A stretch of 64,000 nucleotides of DNA from Alkalicoccus saliphilus (GCF_003044065.1 NZ_PZJJ01000018.1:1-64000), one strand, 5' to 3'; shown: positions 32,793-46,460, counted from the first letter of the stretch. Numbers and translations are program-made. The notes: generated by a model not told the origin, from the sequence alone.

Positions 32793-33758
32793 TTATTGAA
32801 ATTTTTCCAGAACTACTTTATATTCTCTGCTCCTTCTATTTCCTTTCACCGTTACATAAGGATCCAGCAGCTTCCGGGCCGTATTAACAGAAATGTGACC
32901 GAGTAAGATACGGTACATACCCAGGGGGTGAAAATCTGTATAAAGAAGAGCCAGATCACGCAGGGCTTCGACGTGCAGAAGCTGTTTTTTACTGCCGCAG
33001 GCTGTACAGTCCCATCCTCCTCTCCTTCTTTTCAGTAAGCGGGAACTGCACGAAGGACAGGTTATGGACTGAAGAATTTCCTGAGGTCTCAGGTCATATT
33101 TTTCTAGTAGAGAATAAGTTCCTTCGACATTTTCTTTTGCAAAAAGTTTCTCAAGTCCAACAATCTGCTTTTTAGTCAGTACCCGCTTCGTATGATTCAA
33201 ACAGAGAGAATCCAGTATTTCCGGAAGAAGGGCTGCATGATAAAGATCAGTAATCTGTTTTTCTGCCGATATTCTTGTGCGGGGATTCGCAAGGAGAACG
33301 TGGGAATGCACGGGAAGTTGTTTGATTCCGTGCTGTTCCAGCCACGTGGTCAACTGACGGGCCTGACGTCTTCCCTGCTGAAGCGGGCAGGGGAAAGTTG
33401 CTGTCGTCTCCCCTTTTATTTGAGTGACCTGCCCGTAATGAGGCTCAAAAAGCAGCTCCCCTGAATAATTTTTCACTTCCCCTATGTAAAGAAAACAGGG
33501 GGTTACAATCAGCAGGTCAATTTGAAAATAATAATCGTTTGAAACGCTTTTTAAACGGAGACCTCTTCGTATAAAAGCTTCTTTATGTAGGTTAAGCATT
33601 GCGAGGGTATACGTCAGGTTCTCCTCACCCTGAAAACCTGCTGCGTATTTTTGGTAATCTGCTGATGCTCTGGCATATTTCGGATGTCTTTCGGGCAGCC
33701 GGCGCAGGAGTGCCTCGTACTGCTCCAGGTAAAGCGGCTTCTCTACATCGTTAGTCAC
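32793..33758 (-). CDS. NERD-domain nuclease-like protein with zinc ribbon
   Basis: This 321-residue protein was likely acquired as a cassette. Residues ~40-150 form a NERD domain: GFQGEENLTYTLAML, then QIDLLIVTPCFLYIGEVKNY, whose Asp and Glu-X-Lys are the catalytic pattern of PD-(D/E)XK nucleases. Residues ~230-262 form a four-Cys zinc ribbon (CPSCSSRLL, then WDCTACGS). The last ~55 residues are basic and helix-rich (GHISVNTARKLLDPYV) and could bind DNA. The frame allows a GTG at 33767 with no spacing to AAGGAG. The GTG at 33758, with 8 bp spacing, is preferred. Repeat arrays flank it on both sides, with one between it and tuf, upstream of its promoter. Cleavage activity is not proven by sequence. 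Confidence 0.85.
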   Translation of the reverse strand: MTNDVEKPLYLEQYEALLRRLPERHPKYARASADYQKYAAGFQGEENLTYTLAMLNLHKEAFIRRGLRLKSVSNDYYFQIDLLIVTPCFLYIGEVKNYSGELLFEPHYGQVTQIKGETTATFPCPLQQGRRQARQLTTWLEQHGIKQLPVHSHVLLANPRTRISAEKQITDLYHAALLPEILDSLCLNHTKRVLTKKQIVGLEKLFAKENVEGTYSLLEKYDLRPQEILQSITCPSCSSRLLKRRRGGWDCTACGSKKQLLHVEALRDLALLYTDFHPLGMYRILLGHISVNTARKLLDPYVTVKGNRRSREYKVVLEKFQ

Positions 33759-33790
33759 CTTCTCCACTCCTTCATTGTGTAGATGACTTG

Positions 33791-33819
33791 ATTATAGCTT
33801 TATTTTACTAATATTTCCA
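33791..33819 (-). promoter_or_regulatory. possible promoter of the NERD gene
   Basis: A perfect minus-strand TATAAT (33796-33791) is preceded, 17 bp further, by TGGAAA. The gene start follows about 33 bp downstream. Array 2 begins roughly 70 bp upstream of the -35 position, where an operator or activator array could act. Confidence 0.5.
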
Positions 33820-33886
33820 CTAATAAGAGAACGTTTGTTTGGAAATATTTTTGAAGAGGGAGGAGGACTCCTGAGAATATGGAATG

Positions 33887-34053
33887 ATTAATCATTAAGA
33901 GGAGCACTTTAATCATGATAGATGGACTTTTAAACTTTATATGTCTACTTTTGATCATCAGCTGCCTGTTTAATCATTATAAAAAATTTACTGTCATTAT
34001 ATAGACCAATCCCTCTGAAATTAATCATTCCACCCTCAGGATTAATCAGCAGC
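33887..34053. repeat. phased short-repeat array 2, upstream of the NERD gene
   Basis: Eight units start at 33887, 33908, 33929, 33950, 33969, 33989, 34020 and 34041. The steps are 21, 21, 21, 19, 20, 31 and 21 bp. The third unit is TTTAAACTTTATA, exactly as in array 1. The fourth is TTTGATCATCAGC, matching the diverged fourth unit of array 1. The fifth is an exact consensus unit. The 31-bp gap falls at the same place. The first unit sits in a 14-bp perfect palindrome, AATGATTAATCATT. Spacers differ from those of array 1. Confidence 0.9.
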
Positions 34054-34112
34054 CTCCTTATGCGTATTACCGGAAAAAAAAACGACAGTACCGGCCCCAC
34101 TCTCCAGAACAC

Positions 34113-34142
34113 AAAAAAAAGCCGAGCGATAATTCGCTCGGC
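34113..34142 (-). terminator. intrinsic terminator of tuf
   Basis: GCCGAGCG (34121-34128) pairs with CGCTCGGC (34135-34142). The minus strand then runs into eight T residues (34120-34113). It lies 17 bp after the tuf stop. Confidence 0.93.
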
Positions 34143-34158
34143 TTCAGAAGAGTAAATA

Positions 34159-35349
34159 CTACTCCATGATGTTTGCTACAACGCCAGCTCCAACTGTACG
34201 TCCACCTTCACGGATAGAGAACTTAGTTCCCTCTTCGATCGCGATTGGTGAAATAAGTTCAACTGTCATCTCAACGTTGTCCCCAGGCATAACCATTTCT
34301 ACGCCTTCAGGAAGATGAGTAACACCAGTTACGTCCGTAGTACGGAAGTAGAACTGGGGGCGGTAGTTAGTGAAGAATGGAGTGTGACGTCCACCTTCTT
34401 CTTTTGAAAGAACATAAACTTCCGCTTTGAACTTTGTGTGTGGAGTGATAGTTCCTGGCTTCGCAAGAACCTGACCACGGTTGATGTCGTCACGGGATAC
34501 ACCACGAAGGAGCGCACCGATGTTGTCACCAGCTTCAGCATAGTCAAGAAGCTTACGGAACATTTCTACACCAGTTACAGTAGTTTTGGATGGCTTTTCA
34601 GAAAGACCAATGATCTCAACTTCGTCACCAACGTTAAGCTGTCCACGCTCAACTCGTCCAGTTGCTACTGTACCACGGCCTGTGATAGAGAATACGTCCT
34701 CTACAGGCATCATGAATGGCTTGTCCTTGTCACGGTCAGGAGTTGGGATGTAGTCATCTACTGCCTGCATGAGGTCAAGGATATTCTGCTGCTGCTCTTC
34801 GTCACCTTCAAGTGCTTTAAGTGCAGAACCTTTGATAACTGGGATGTCATCGCCAGGGAAGTCGTACTCAGAAAGAAGTTCACGTACTTCCATTTCTACA
34901 AGCTCAAGAAGCTCTTCGTCGTCAACCTGGTCCGTCTTGTTAAGGAATACTACGATAGAAGGTACCCCAACCTGACGGGAAAGCAGGATGTGCTCACGAG
35001 TCTGTGGCATTGGGCCGTCAGCTGCGGATACTACAAGAATAGCTCCGTCCATCTGAGCAGCACCAGTGATCATGTTTTTAACATAGTCAGCGTGCCCTGG
35101 GCAGTCAACGTGTGCATAGTGACGAGTGTCTGTTTCATACTCAACGTGTGCAGTGGAAATAGTGATTCCACGCTCGCGCTCTTCCGGCGCTCCGTCGATC
35201 TGGTCATACGCCATAGCTGTACCTTTACCAGATTTTTTGTGAAGTACAAAAGTAATTGCTGCAGTCAACGTTGTTTTACCGTGGTCAACGTGTCCGATTG
35301 TACCGATATTGGCATGCGTTTTGGAACGATCAAATTTTTCTTTTCCCAT
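34159..35349 (-). CDS. tuf: elongation factor Tu
   Basis: This 396-residue GTPase delivers aminoacyl-tRNA to the ribosome. GHVDHGKTT at residue 18, [20 protein letters not shown] near 81 and NKTDQVDD near 136 form the GTP site. Domains 2 and 3 are complete, ending [14 protein letters not shown]. It follows fusA by 117 bp and ends the str operon. Confidence 0.98.
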   Translation of the reverse strand: MGKEKFDRSKTHANIGTIGHVDHGKTTLTAAITFVLHKKSGKGTAMAYDQIDGAPEERERGITISTAHVEYETDTRHYAHVDCPGHADYVKNMITGAAQMDGAILVVSAADGPMPQTREHILLSRQVGVPSIVVFLNKTDQVDDEELLELVEMEVRELLSEYDFPGDDIPVIKGSALKALEGDEEQQQNILDLMQAVDDYIPTPDRDKDKPFMMPVEDVFSITGRGTVATGRVERGQLNVGDEVEIIGLSEKPSKTTVTGVEMFRKLLDYAEAGDNIGALLRGVSRDDINRGQVLAKPGTITPHTKFKAEVYVLSKEEGGRHTPFFTNYRPQFYFRTTDVTGVTHLPEGVEMVMPGDNVEMTVELISPIAIEEGTKFSIREGGRTVGAGVVANIME

Positions 35350-35466
35350 GATCGAAATCCTCCTTACATATAGTTAATTTATTTTTTATATCTAAGCGAA
35401 GGTGAAGAAGCTGGTTCATCACCTTCCCTAGCTTACAACAAAAAGTCTTGCCTGACAATTGCCGGT

Positions 35467-37545
<2,079 letters not shown>

Positions 37546-37639
37546 GTGTCTTTCTCCTTCCTGTAAATCAAGTTATATTCACCGCAGAAAAGCGGAACAG
37601 TGCCCGCTTCCCTGAGTGATGTGCACACTTTTATACGGC

Positions 37640-38110
37640 TTACCAGCGGTAATGAGCAAACGCTTTGTTTGCTTCTGCCATTTTGTGTGTTTCTTCACGC
37701 TTCTTCACGGCTGCACCTGTGTTGTTGGCTGCATCCATGATTTCGTTCGCAAGACGCTCTTCCATCGTCTTTTCACCACGAAGGCGGGCGTAGCTTACGA
37801 GCCAGCGAAGTCCAAGTGTCGTACGACGCTCCGGCTTAACTTCAATCGGTACCTGGTAGTTGGCACCACCGACACGGCGGGCTTTAACTTCCAGAACCGG
37901 CATGATGTTCTTCAGTGCTTCTTCAAACACTTCCTGAGGATCTTTGCCGGAACGTTCGCGGACTAGATCAAAAGCGTTATATAGTGACTTCTGAGCTGTT
38001 CCCTTTTTTCCGTCGATCATGATTCGGTTGATCAGGCGGGTAACAAGTTTTGACTTATAGATAGGGTCGGCTAATACATCGCGGCGAGGTACTGGTCCTT
38101 TACGAGGCAT
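37640..38110 (-). CDS. rpsG: 30S ribosomal protein S7
   Basis: This 156-residue S7 nucleates the small-subunit head. The start [18 protein letters not shown] is the family start, with GGAGGG at the right distance. The frame extends six codons upstream through the ribosome site. Confidence 0.97.
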   Translation of the reverse strand: MPRKGPVPRRDVLADPIYKSKLVTRLINRIMIDGKKGTAQKSLYNAFDLVRERSGKDPQEVFEEALKNIMPVLEVKARRVGGANYQVPIEVKPERRTTLGLRWLVSYARLRGEKTMEERLANEIMDAANNTGAAVKKREETHKMAEANKAFAHYRW

Positions 38111-38157
38111 ATAGGTCCCTCCTTTCAATTATAATGCGGCCGGCTGGCAGCCTTTTA

Positions 38158-38568
38158 TTACTTAGGTCGTTTCGTACCGTATTTTGAACGGCTCTGACGT
38201 CGGCCTTCGACACCTGCTGTGTCAAGTGCACCACGTACAATGTGGTAACGTACACCCGGAAGGTCCTTTACACGTCCTCCACGGATAAGCACAACACTGT
38301 GCTCCTGAAGGTTGTGGCCGATTCCCGGGATGTAAGCTGTAACTTCAATCTGGTTCGTAAGACGAACACGCGCGTATTTACGCAGGGCGGAGTTCGGCTT
38401 CTTTGGCGTCATTGTCCCGACACGGGTACATACACCGCGCTTCTGCGGGGAATCCTCGTGTGTTTGTCTCTTTTTGTAGCTGTTGTAGCCACGGTTAAGA
38501 GCCGGGGAGTCTGACTTTGATGGCTTCGACTCACGGCCTTTGCGTACAAGCTGATTAATTGTAGGCAT
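38158..38568 (-). CDS. rpsL: 30S ribosomal protein S12
   Basis: This 136-residue S12 lies in the decoding centre. [19 protein letters not shown] has the usual lysine at the streptomycin site, and [16 protein letters not shown] is unaltered. No resistance-type substitution is apparent. It is the first gene of the str operon. Confidence 0.97.
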   Translation of the reverse strand: MPTINQLVRKGRESKPSKSDSPALNRGYNSYKKRQTHEDSPQKRGVCTRVGTMTPKKPNSALRKYARVRLTNQIEVTAYIPGIGHNLQEHSVVLIRGGRVKDLPGVRYHIVRGALDTAGVEGRRQSRSKYGTKRPK

Positions 38569-38637
38569 TGATTTGTCCTCCCTTCTTATTCGAAATGCAA
38601 GCCCACTGGTCCAGGTGGTTCACAAATGGGTAAAAGG

Positions 38638-38677
38638 AAAGTTTTTGCTGATTTCCTGGGAACCCAGCAAAAACTTT
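38638..38677 (-). terminator. hairpin between rplGB and rpsL
   Basis: A perfect 13-bp stem (AAAGTTTTTGCTG 38638-38650 with 38665-38677) has a second small stem, CTGGG/CCCAG, in its loop. The minus-strand T-run after it is broken (CTTTCCTTTTA). It may partly separate rpoC-rplGB from the str operon. Confidence 0.5.
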
Positions 38678-38679
38678 TT

Positions 38680-38928
38680 TTACTTTTTTATCGCTACGAT
38701 GGCTGCATTCACATCGATTCCGCAGGCCCGGCCGAGTTTTTTCATCGACTCTACATAGCCTACTGGAACTTCAAGATGTTCCGCTGCCGCCAGTACTCTT
38801 TCAAGTATGTCGCGGTCTGCATCCTGCGCCACTATGAGCTCTCGTACCTGTTCACTTTCCAGTGCTTTTAATGTCTGCTTCGTGCCGACTACTTTCTCTG
38901 CTGCCTGTGCTACTTTTTCATAAGACAT
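38680..38928 (-). CDS. rplGB: L7Ae-family K-turn RNA-binding protein (ribosomal L7Ae-like, YbxF type)
   Basis: This 82-residue protein has the L7Ae fold: GTKQTLKALESEQVRELIVA near residue 15, then AAEHLEVPVGYVESMKKLGRA. Bacilli members bind K-turn RNA, but their cellular role is not well settled. The start MSYEKVAQAAEKVV is chosen, with GGAGG before that ATG. The frame extends upstream without a ribosome site. Confidence 0.92.
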   Translation of the reverse strand: MSYEKVAQAAEKVVGTKQTLKALESEQVRELIVAQDADRDILERVLAAAEHLEVPVGYVESMKKLGRACGIDVNAAIVAIKK

Positions 38929-39083
38929 CTTTATCCTCCAAAGCATCAGGTATTTGGCACACTTAGATATACTATCACCGGGGACGTATAGTGTCAATAC
39001 TTTTATACGGGATTTTCTTCCGTTTCTCCGGTCTTCCTTCTTCGGGAAAACCGGGAGCTGCCACCCGCCCCCGGACTGACTGT

Positions 39084-42000
39084 TTATTCTTCGCGTGCTG
39101 TAACTTCTTCCATTGTATCTTCTGTTTCTTTTTCTTCCAGATCTACATGCTTCATTTGACGGTAGCGCTGCATGCCGGTTCCGGCAGGTACAAGTTTACC
39201 GATGATAACATTTTCCTTCAGGCCGACAAGCTCGTCACGCTTACCTTTGATGGCAGCGTCTGTAAGAACACGCGTCGTTTCCTGGAAGGAAGCGGCAGAT
39301 AGGAAGGAATCTGTTTCAAGTGAAGCTTTTGTAATACCGAGCAGTACCGGAAGTCCTGTGGCAGGGCGGCGCCCTTTGAGAAGGATATCACGGTTGACGT
39401 CGTTAAACTGATGGATTTCCACAAGGGATCCCGGAAGTACTTCTGTATCTCCGGCGTCAATAACGCGTACTTTGCGCATCATTTGACGAACCATTACTTC
39501 AACGTGCTTGTCTCCGATTTCCACACCCTGCATACGGTAAACTTTCTGCACTTCGCGGAGCAGGTATTCCTGTACTCCGTGCACACCGGAAACTTTCAGA
39601 AGTTCCTTCGGATCAATGGAACCTTCTGTCAGTTCCTGTCCCGGTCTTACTTCGTCACCGATTTCCATTTTAAGGCGTGAACCGTAGAGCGTCGGGTACG
39701 TGCGTGTTTCAATCGCGTTCTGAACGACAATTTCTTTTTTGTCATTCGCTTCCCGGATATCTGTAATTTTACCTTCAATCTCGGAAATAACAGCCTGTCC
39801 TTTCGGATTACGGGCTTCAAATACTTCCTGAATACGCGGAAGACCCTGGGTAATATCGTCTCCGGCTACACCGCCTGTGTGGAACGTACGCATCGTCAGC
39901 TGGGTACCCGGCTCCCCGATTGACTGGGCAGCAATAATACCAACCGCTTCTCCGACTTCCACTTCTGCTCCTGTCGCCAGGTTACGGCCGTAACACTTTT
40001 TACAGGATCCGTGTTTCGTATCACACGTGAACACAGAACGGATAAGCACCGTTTTAATACCGGAATCTTCAATTACTTTTGCTGTATCTTCGGAAATTTC
40101 CTCATTGCGTGCGACAAGAAGTTCATTCGTTTCCGGATGGTAAACGTTCTGGAAGACAGTACGGCCGACCAGACGGTCGTAAAGACCTTCAATAACTTCC
40201 GCACCTTCCGTAATCGCCTGTACTTCGAGTCCACGGTCCGTTCCGCAGTCTTCTTCCCGGATAATAACATCCTGGGCAACGTCTACGAGACGGCGTGTAA
40301 GATAACCGGAGTCTGCTGTTTTCAGAGCGGTATCCGCCAGACCTTTTCGTGCCCCGTGCGTGGAAATAAAGTACTCGAGTACTGTCAGACCTTCACGGAA
40401 ACTGGATTTGATCGGAAGCTCGATAATACGTCCGGACGGGTTTGCCATCAGACCACGCATACCGGCAAGCTGGGTGAAGTTGGACGCGTTACCACGCGCT
40501 CCGGAATCACTCATCATAAAGATCGGGTTCGTTTTATCAAGAGTGCCGAGAAGCTTTTCCTGGATAACATCCTTGGCTTTACCCCAGACCTCGATTACTT
40601 TATCGTACCGCTCGTCTTCTGTAATCAGACCACGGCGGAACTGCTTGGATATTTTCGATACCTTTTCTTCCGCATCGTCAAGAATATCCTGCTTGTCCTT
40701 CAGCACGACGATGTCGGATACACCAACTGTTACACCGGCTTTTGTGGAATAGTAGAATCCAAGATCCTTCATTTTATCAAGCATGACGGATGTTTCGGAA
40801 ATCTTAAACTTTTTGAAGACTTCGGCGATGATATCCCCGAGGAAGCCTTTTTTAAACGGCGCAACGATTTCCCGTTCACTGAATTCCTTCTTCACATCTG
40901 TATCGGCTTTCACCATGTAGCGGGAAGGTGTTTCAATTTCCAGGTTCTCTGCTGTCGGCTCGTTAACATACGGGAAGGACTTCGGCAGGATCTCATTGAA
41001 AATTACTTTCCCGACGGAAGTGAGAAGAAGGTGATCTTCAAACTCATCCCGGAAGTTGGCTTTATCAATGGATTTTACCGGAAGGGCAATCCGCGTATGC
41101 AGGTGTACATAGCCATTCTGATAAGCTGTCAGCACTTCGTTCGGTGCATGGAAAGTTGTTCCTTCACCGACTGATCCCGCGCGCTCCAGGGTCAGATAGT
41201 AGTTACCAAGAACCATATCCTGGGAAGGTGTTACAACCGGCTTACCGTCCTTCGGATTCAGGATGTTCTGAGCTGCAAGCATAAGAAGGCGTGACTCTGC
41301 CTGTGCTTCGGCAGAAAGCGGTACGTGTACAGCCATCTGGTCCCCGTCAAAGTCGGCGTTATAAGCCGTACATACGAGCGGGTGAAGCTTGATCGCACGT
41401 CCTTCGACGAGCGTTGGTTCAAACGCCTGAATTCCAAGACGGTGCAGCGTCGGCGCACGGTTCAGAAGCACCGGGTGTTCACGGATAACTTCCTCCAGTA
41501 CGTCCCACACTTCCGGGTGGACACGTTCTACTTTACGTTTTGCACTCTTAATATTGTGAGCGAGGCCCTTGCCTACAAGCTCCTTCATGACGAAAGGCTT
41601 GAAGAGTTCCAGTGCCATTTCTTTCGGAAGACCGCACTGGTACATTTTCAGGTGCGGACCTACAACGATAACCGAACGTCCGGAGTAGTCTACACGTTTA
41701 CCGAGAAGGTTTTGACGGAAACGTCCCTGCTTTCCTTTCAGCATATGTGAAAGGGATTTAAGCGGACGGTTACCCGGCCGGGTGACCGGACGGCCCCGAC
41801 GGCCGTTATCGATAAGAGCATCCACTGCTTCCTGAAGCATCCGCTTTTCGTTCTGTACGATGATGCTAGGAGCACCAAGATCCAGAAGACGCTTCAGACG
41901 GTTGTTCCGGTTAATAACCCGGCGGTACAGATCGTTCAGGTCAGACGTGGCAAAACGGCCGCCGTCCAGCTGAACCATCGGCCGGAGTTCCGGTGGAATA

Positions 42001-42698
42001 ACAGGAAGTACGTCAAGGACCATCCAGTCCGGATCGTTATCAGAGTGGCGGAACGCTTCAAGCACTTCCAGACGCTTGATTGCACGTGTACGCCGCTGGC
42101 CCTGTGCCGTTTCCAGCTCTTCTTTCAGCATGTTTGCTTCTTTATCCAGATCAATATCTTCAAGCAGTTTGCGGATAGCTTCTGCTCCCATTTCCGCATT
42201 GAAGGTACGTCCATACTTTTCACGGTACGCACGGTACTCTTTTTCAGAAAGAAGCTGTTTCAGCTCAAGTGGTGTATCTCCTGTATCTGTTACAACATAG
42301 GAAGCAAAGTAAATAACTTCTTCCAGGGACCGCGGGGACATGTCGAGGACAAGTCCCATACGGCTTGGAATTCCTTTGAAGTACCAGATGTGGGAAACAG
42401 GGGCAGCAAGTTCAATGTGCCCCATACGCTCACGCCGCACTTTTGCACGTGTTACTTCCACTCCACACCGGTCGCAGACGACGCCTTTATAGCGGACTCG
42501 TTTATACTTGCCGCAGTGGCACTCCCAGTCCTTTGTCGGACCGAAGATGCGCTCACAGAAAAGCCCGTCCTTTTCCGGTTTGAGGGTACGATAGTTAATC
42601 GTTTCCGGTTTTTTTACTTCTCCGCGTGACCAAGAGCGGATCTTGTCGGAGGAAGCAAGACCGATTTTCATATATTCAAAGTTATTTACATCTATCAA
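39084..42698 (-). CDS. rpoC: RNA polymerase beta' subunit
   Basis: This 1204-residue catalytic subunit has the N-terminal zinc site [20 protein letters not shown] near residue 60 and the active-site motif NADFDGDQM near 450. The bridge-helix and trigger-loop region is complete. The start is a TTG ([13 protein letters not shown]), with GGGAGG upstream. The longer ATG-start frame at 42731 would nearly touch the rpoB stop and adds a non-family leader. There is no split or insertion. Confidence 0.97.
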   Translation of the reverse strand: MIDVNNFEYMKIGLASSDKIRSWSRGEVKKPETINYRTLKPEKDGLFCERIFGPTKDWECHCGKYKRVRYKGVVCDRCGVEVTRAKVRRERMGHIELAAPVSHIWYFKGIPSRMGLVLDMSPRSLEEVIYFASYVVTDTGDTPLELKQLLSEKEYRAYREKYGRTFNAEMGAEAIRKLLEDIDLDKEANMLKEELETAQGQRRTRAIKRLEVLEAFRHSDNDPDWMVLDVLPVIPPELRPMVQLDGGRFATSDLNDLYRRVINRNNRLKRLLDLGAPSIIVQNEKRMLQEAVDALIDNGRRGRPVTRPGNRPLKSLSHMLKGKQGRFRQNLLGKRVDYSGRSVIVVGPHLKMYQCGLPKEMALELFKPFVMKELVGKGLAHNIKSAKRKVERVHPEVWDVLEEVIREHPVLLNRAPTLHRLGIQAFEPTLVEGRAIKLHPLVCTAYNADFDGDQMAVHVPLSAEAQAESRLLMLAAQNILNPKDGKPVVTPSQDMVLGNYYLTLERAGSVGEGTTFHAPNEVLTAYQNGYVHLHTRIALPVKSIDKANFRDEFEDHLLLTSVGKVIFNEILPKSFPYVNEPTAENLEIETPSRYMVKADTDVKKEFSEREIVAPFKKGFLGDIIAEVFKKFKISETSVMLDKMKDLGFYYSTKAGVTVGVSDIVVLKDKQDILDDAEEKVSKISKQFRRGLITEDERYDKVIEVWGKAKDVIQEKLLGTLDKTNPIFMMSDSGARGNASNFTQLAGMRGLMANPSGRIIELPIKSSFREGLTVLEYFISTHGARKGLADTALKTADSGYLTRRLVDVAQDVIIREEDCGTDRGLEVQAITEGAEVIEGLYDRLVGRTVFQNVYHPETNELLVARNEEISEDTAKVIEDSGIKTVLIRSVFTCDTKHGSCKKCYGRNLATGAEVEVGEAVGIIAAQSIGEPGTQLTMRTFHTGGVAGDDITQGLPRIQEVFEARNPKGQAVISEIEGKITDIREANDKKEIVVQNAIETRTYPTLYGSRLKMEIGDEVRPGQELTEGSIDPKELLKVSGVHGVQEYLLREVQKVYRMQGVEIGDKHVEVMVRQMMRKVRVIDAGDTEVLPGSLVEIHQFNDVNRDILLKGRRPATGLPVLLGITKASLETDSFLSAASFQETTRVLTDAAIKGKRDELVGLKENVIIGKLVPAGTGMQRYRQMKHVDLEEKETEDTMEEVTAREE

Positions 42699-42734
42699 GG
42701 GGCCAACCTCCCTTTCAGCATTCGAATTCACCGG

Positions 42735-45700
42735 TTACGCGTTAGATTCTCCACCTGATTCCAGATTCAGATTCAGCTTGTCGTTCGTCTGCTCTTCCTC
42801 TTCATCTATTTCAAGCATGTCAATTTCTTCATCATTGCTGGAAAGCATCTTCACGTCCATACCAAGACTCTGCAGTTCCTTAATCAATACTTTGAAAGAT
42901 TCAGGTACTCCCGGCTCCGGTACATTTTCACCTTTTACAATCGCTTCGTACGTTTTCACGCGGCCGATTGTATCATCGGATTTGACGGTCAGAATTTCCT
43001 GAAGGGTGTAGGCGGCACCATATGCTTCCAGTGCCCAAACTTCCATTTCCCCGAAGCGCTGTCCACCGAACTGGGCTTTACCACCGAGCGGCTGCTGCGT
43101 AACAAGGGAATAAGGACCGGTCGAACGGGCGTGAAGCTTGTCATCAACCATGTGTGCCAGTTTAATCATATACATCACACCGACAGACACCCGGCTGTCG
43201 AAAGGCTCCCCGCTTCGTCCGTCGTAAAGGACGGTTTTTCCATCGCGGGCCATACCGGCTTCTTCGATCGTAGACCATACATCTTCTTCATTCGCTCCGT
43301 CAAATACCGGTGTAGCAATGTGCATGTTGAGCTGGCGTGCAGCCATACCCATATGCAGCTCCAGCACCTGTCCGATATTCATACGTGATGGTACACCAAG
43401 CGGGTTAAGCATAATGTCGATCGGCGTGCCATCCGGCAGATAAGGCATGTCTTCTTCCGGAAGAATCTTGGAAATAACACCTTTGTTACCGTGACGACCA
43501 GCCATTTTATCCCCTTCGTGAATCTTACGCTTCTGTACGATGTAGACACGCACAAGCTGATTCACACCAGGAGGAAGTTCGTCGCCGTCTTCCCGGTTAA
43601 AGATCTTCACGTCAAGTACAATACCGTCGCCGCCGTGCGGTGCACGAAGGGAAGTATCCCGGACTTCACGGGCTTTTTCACCGAAAATCGCGTGAAGAAG
43701 ACGTTCTTCTGCCGTCAGTTCCGTCACCCCTTTAGGCGTCACTTTACCAACGAGAATGTCGCCGTCCTTCACTTCTGCTCCGACACGGATAATACCGCGG
43801 TCATCCAGATTACGGAGCGCATCGTCCCCGACATTTGGAATGTCGCGTGTAATTTCTTCCGGTCCAAGCTTCGTGTCACGGGCTTCAGATTCGTATTCCT
43901 CAATATGAATGGAAGTATATACATCATCTTTGACAAGACGCTCACTGAGGATAATCGCATCCTCATAGTTGTAGCCGTCCCAAGTCATGAAACCGACAAG
44001 TACGTTCTGTCCGAGAGCCATTTCTCCCTTTTCCATAGAAGAACCATCGGCAAGAATTTCTCCTTTTTCCACGATGTTTCCTTCCGCCACGATCGGCCGC
44101 TGATTGTAGCAGGTACCCTGGTTGGAACGTTCAAACTTCGTCAGGTTGTAACGGTTTACGTCGCCTTCTACTTCTCTGCCTTCCATCGTTTTAATTTCAC
44201 GGATATCGATGTATTTTGCGGATACGCGCTCTACACGCCCCGGCTTTCTTGCTACGATCGACGCTCCGGAATCCTTGGCAGATACGTGCTCCATACCTGT
44301 ACCGACAAGCGGGGAGTGCGGCTCGATAAGAGGCACTGCCTGACGCTGCATGTTTGCTCCCATAAGAGCACGGTTGGAGTCATCGTTTTCAAGGAATGGA
44401 ATACAGGCTGTCGCTGCTGAAACTACCTGTTTTGGTGATACGTCCATATAGTCTACGCGGTCACGGGCAACGATAATGTTTTCCCCGCGGAACCGGCAGA
44501 TAATATTTTCATCTACGAAATGCCCGTCCTCATCCAGCTTGGCATTCGCCTGGGCAACAACGTAGTTGTCCTCTTCATCCGCTGTCAAATAGTCAACTTC
44601 CTGCGTTACGAGGCCTTTTTCGTGATCGACCCGCCGGTAAGGAGACTCGATGAAACCAAATGGATTCACCTTCGCAAAGGAGGAAAGAGAGTTAATCAGA
44701 CCAATGTTCGGTCCTTCCGGCGTTTCAATTGGACACATACGCCCGTAGTGGGAATAGTGAACGTCACGCACCTCAAAGCCGGCACGTTCCCGTGTCAGAC
44801 CGCCGGGTCCAAGTGCAGACAGCCGCCGCTTATGCGTAAGCTCGGCAAGCGGGTTCGTCTGATCCATGAACTGGGAAAGCTGGGAACTTCCGAAAAACTC
44901 TTTAATAGATGCGATAACCGGGCGGATGTTAATAAGAGCCTGCGGTGTAATCATGCTGGCATCCTGAATGGACATCCGCTCACGCACGACACGCTCCATA
45001 CGGGAAAGTCCGATCCGGAACTGGTTCTGAAGAAGCTCTCCGACAGAACGCAGACGACGGTTACCGAGATGGTCGATATCATCCGTATTTCCTACTCCGT
45101 GAAGAAGGTTAAAGAAATAGCTGATGGAAGAGATGATATCCGCCGGGGTGATATTTTTGATTTTCGTATCAATTTCCCCGTTTGCAATGACCTTGATCGT
45201 TTCTCCTTCTTCTGAAGGCTTCTGGGAGTAAATCATTACTGACTGAAGATCTACATCCTCATCATCAATAACACCGCCCTGCAGATTGAAACGGTCAAAT
45301 CCTACACCGTTCTCAAAGTAAGGGATCAGTTTATCCAGCACGCGGCGGTCAATAACTGTTCCTTCTTCTGCCAGGATCTCCCCGGTTTCCGGGTCAACGA
45401 GTGTTTCAGCAAGACGCTGATTGAAGAGACGATTTTTAATATGAAGCTTTTTGTTCATTTTATAGCGGCCGACATTCGCAAGGTCGTAGCGCTTTGGATC
45501 GAAGAAGCGGGAATCAAGAAGGCTTCTTGCACTCTCTACTGTCGGCGGCTCGCCAGGGCGCAGTCGCTCATAAATCTCAAGCAGTGCTTTTTCCGATCCG
45601 TCTGTATTATCTTTTTCCAGCGTGTTACGCAGGTACTCATCTTCTCCAAGCAGATCAATGATTTCTTGATCAGAGCCGAATCCAAGCGCACGAAGAAGTA

Positions 45701-46289
45701 CCGTTGCCGGAATTTTTCGTGTGCGGTCGATTCGTACGTAGACGACGTCTTTTGCATCTGTTTCCAGCTCAAGCCAGGCGCCGCGGTTCGGAATAACCGT
45801 CGCGGTATAGCCGCGCTTTCCGTTTTTATCGATCTTATCGCTGAAATACACGCTCGGTGAACGGACCAGCTGGGATACGATAACACGTTCAGCACCGTTA
45901 ATAATAAATGTTCCGGTGTCAGTCATAAGCGGGAAATCACCCATAAATACTTCCTGCTCTTTTACTTCGCCGGTCTCTTTGTTAATGAGCCGGACCTTTA
46001 CCCGAAGCGGAGCAGAATACGTCACGTCGCGTTCTTTTGATTCGTCGACGGGATACTTTGGTTCTCCTAAACTATAATCGACAAATTCCAATACGAGGTT
46101 ACCTGTAAAATCCTCGATTGGCGAGATGTCCTGAAACATCTCCTGAATACCTTCATCAAGAAACCATTGATAGGAAGCCGTCTGAATCTCGATCAAATTC
46201 GGCAGATCCAGCACTTCATTAATTCGTGCGTAGCTTCTTCTCTGGCGGTGGCGTCCATACTGAACTAGTTGACCTGTCAACTCATTCAC
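42735..46289 (-). CDS. rpoB: RNA polymerase beta subunit
   Basis: This 1184-residue subunit is complete. The rifampicin-binding region ([20 protein letters not shown] and [14 protein letters not shown]) is of the wild-type sensitive pattern. The C-terminus is acidic ([12 protein letters not shown]), as in other Bacilli. A 36-bp gap precedes the rpoC TTG start. Confidence 0.98.
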   Translation of the reverse strand: MNELTGQLVQYGRHRQRRSYARINEVLDLPNLIEIQTASYQWFLDEGIQEMFQDISPIEDFTGNLVLEFVDYSLGEPKYPVDESKERDVTYSAPLRVKVRLINKETGEVKEQEVFMGDFPLMTDTGTFIINGAERVIVSQLVRSPSVYFSDKIDKNGKRGYTATVIPNRGAWLELETDAKDVVYVRIDRTRKIPATVLLRALGFGSDQEIIDLLGEDEYLRNTLEKDNTDGSEKALLEIYERLRPGEPPTVESARSLLDSRFFDPKRYDLANVGRYKMNKKLHIKNRLFNQRLAETLVDPETGEILAEEGTVIDRRVLDKLIPYFENGVGFDRFNLQGGVIDDEDVDLQSVMIYSQKPSEEGETIKVIANGEIDTKIKNITPADIISSISYFFNLLHGVGNTDDIDHLGNRRLRSVGELLQNQFRIGLSRMERVVRERMSIQDASMITPQALINIRPVIASIKEFFGSSQLSQFMDQTNPLAELTHKRRLSALGPGGLTRERAGFEVRDVHYSHYGRMCPIETPEGPNIGLINSLSSFAKVNPFGFIESPYRRVDHEKGLVTQEVDYLTADEEDNYVVAQANAKLDEDGHFVDENIICRFRGENIIVARDRVDYMDVSPKQVVSAATACIPFLENDDSNRALMGANMQRQAVPLIEPHSPLVGTGMEHVSAKDSGASIVARKPGRVERVSAKYIDIREIKTMEGREVEGDVNRYNLTKFERSNQGTCYNQRPIVAEGNIVEKGEILADGSSMEKGEMALGQNVLVGFMTWDGYNYEDAIILSERLVKDDVYTSIHIEEYESEARDTKLGPEEITRDIPNVGDDALRNLDDRGIIRVGAEVKDGDILVGKVTPKGVTELTAEERLLHAIFGEKAREVRDTSLRAPHGGDGIVLDVKIFNREDGDELPPGVNQLVRVYIVQKRKIHEGDKMAGRHGNKGVISKILPEEDMPYLPDGTPIDIMLNPLGVPSRMNIGQVLELHMGMAARQLNMHIATPVFDGANEEDVWSTIEEAGMARDGKTVLYDGRSGEPFDSRVSVGVMYMIKLAHMVDDKLHARSTGPYSLVTQQPLGGKAQFGGQRFGEMEVWALEAYGAAYTLQEILTVKSDDTIGRVKTYEAIVKGENVPEPGVPESFKVLIKELQSLGMDVKMLSSNDEEIDMLEIDEEEEQTNDKLNLNLESGGESNA

Positions 46290-46460
46290 CCCTCAAACCT
46301 AACGTTTTTATCATCAAGAGACATTGCTGCCTCTGATTGATAGCATGATTAAACTGATCACAGACTGTGGAATGTGCCCCGAGAACGATACTTTGCTGAT
46401 AATGGACACAGAGGATAAAGTGTAGAAAATGCGCGGATAAACTCTGGAAACAAAGAAAAA

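Noticed and set aside
32581-34053. CRISPR array
   Set aside because: The units are only 13 bp, spacers are mostly 5-9 bp, units vary, and no cas gene is near.
32581-34053. Replication origin or plasmid iterons
   Set aside because: The phasing is iteron-like, but there is no Rep or DnaA gene. The cassette lies between core ribosomal operons, and the units do not match DnaA boxes.
34438-35373. 311-codon plus-strand open frame opposite tuf
   Set aside because: It is a mirror of the codon pattern of a highly expressed gene and has no protein-like blocks.
40011-41174. 387-codon plus-strand open frame opposite rpoC
   Set aside because: It is antisense to conserved beta' sequence and rich in Cys, Phe and His, typical of shadow frames.
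43491-44420. 309-codon plus-strand open frame opposite rpoB
   Set aside because: It is a shadow of rpoB codons and has no independent signals.
38158-46289. Streptomycin- or rifampicin-resistance mutations in rpsL and rpoB
   Set aside because: The decoding-site lysines of S12 and the rifampicin region of RpoB read as the usual sensitive pattern.
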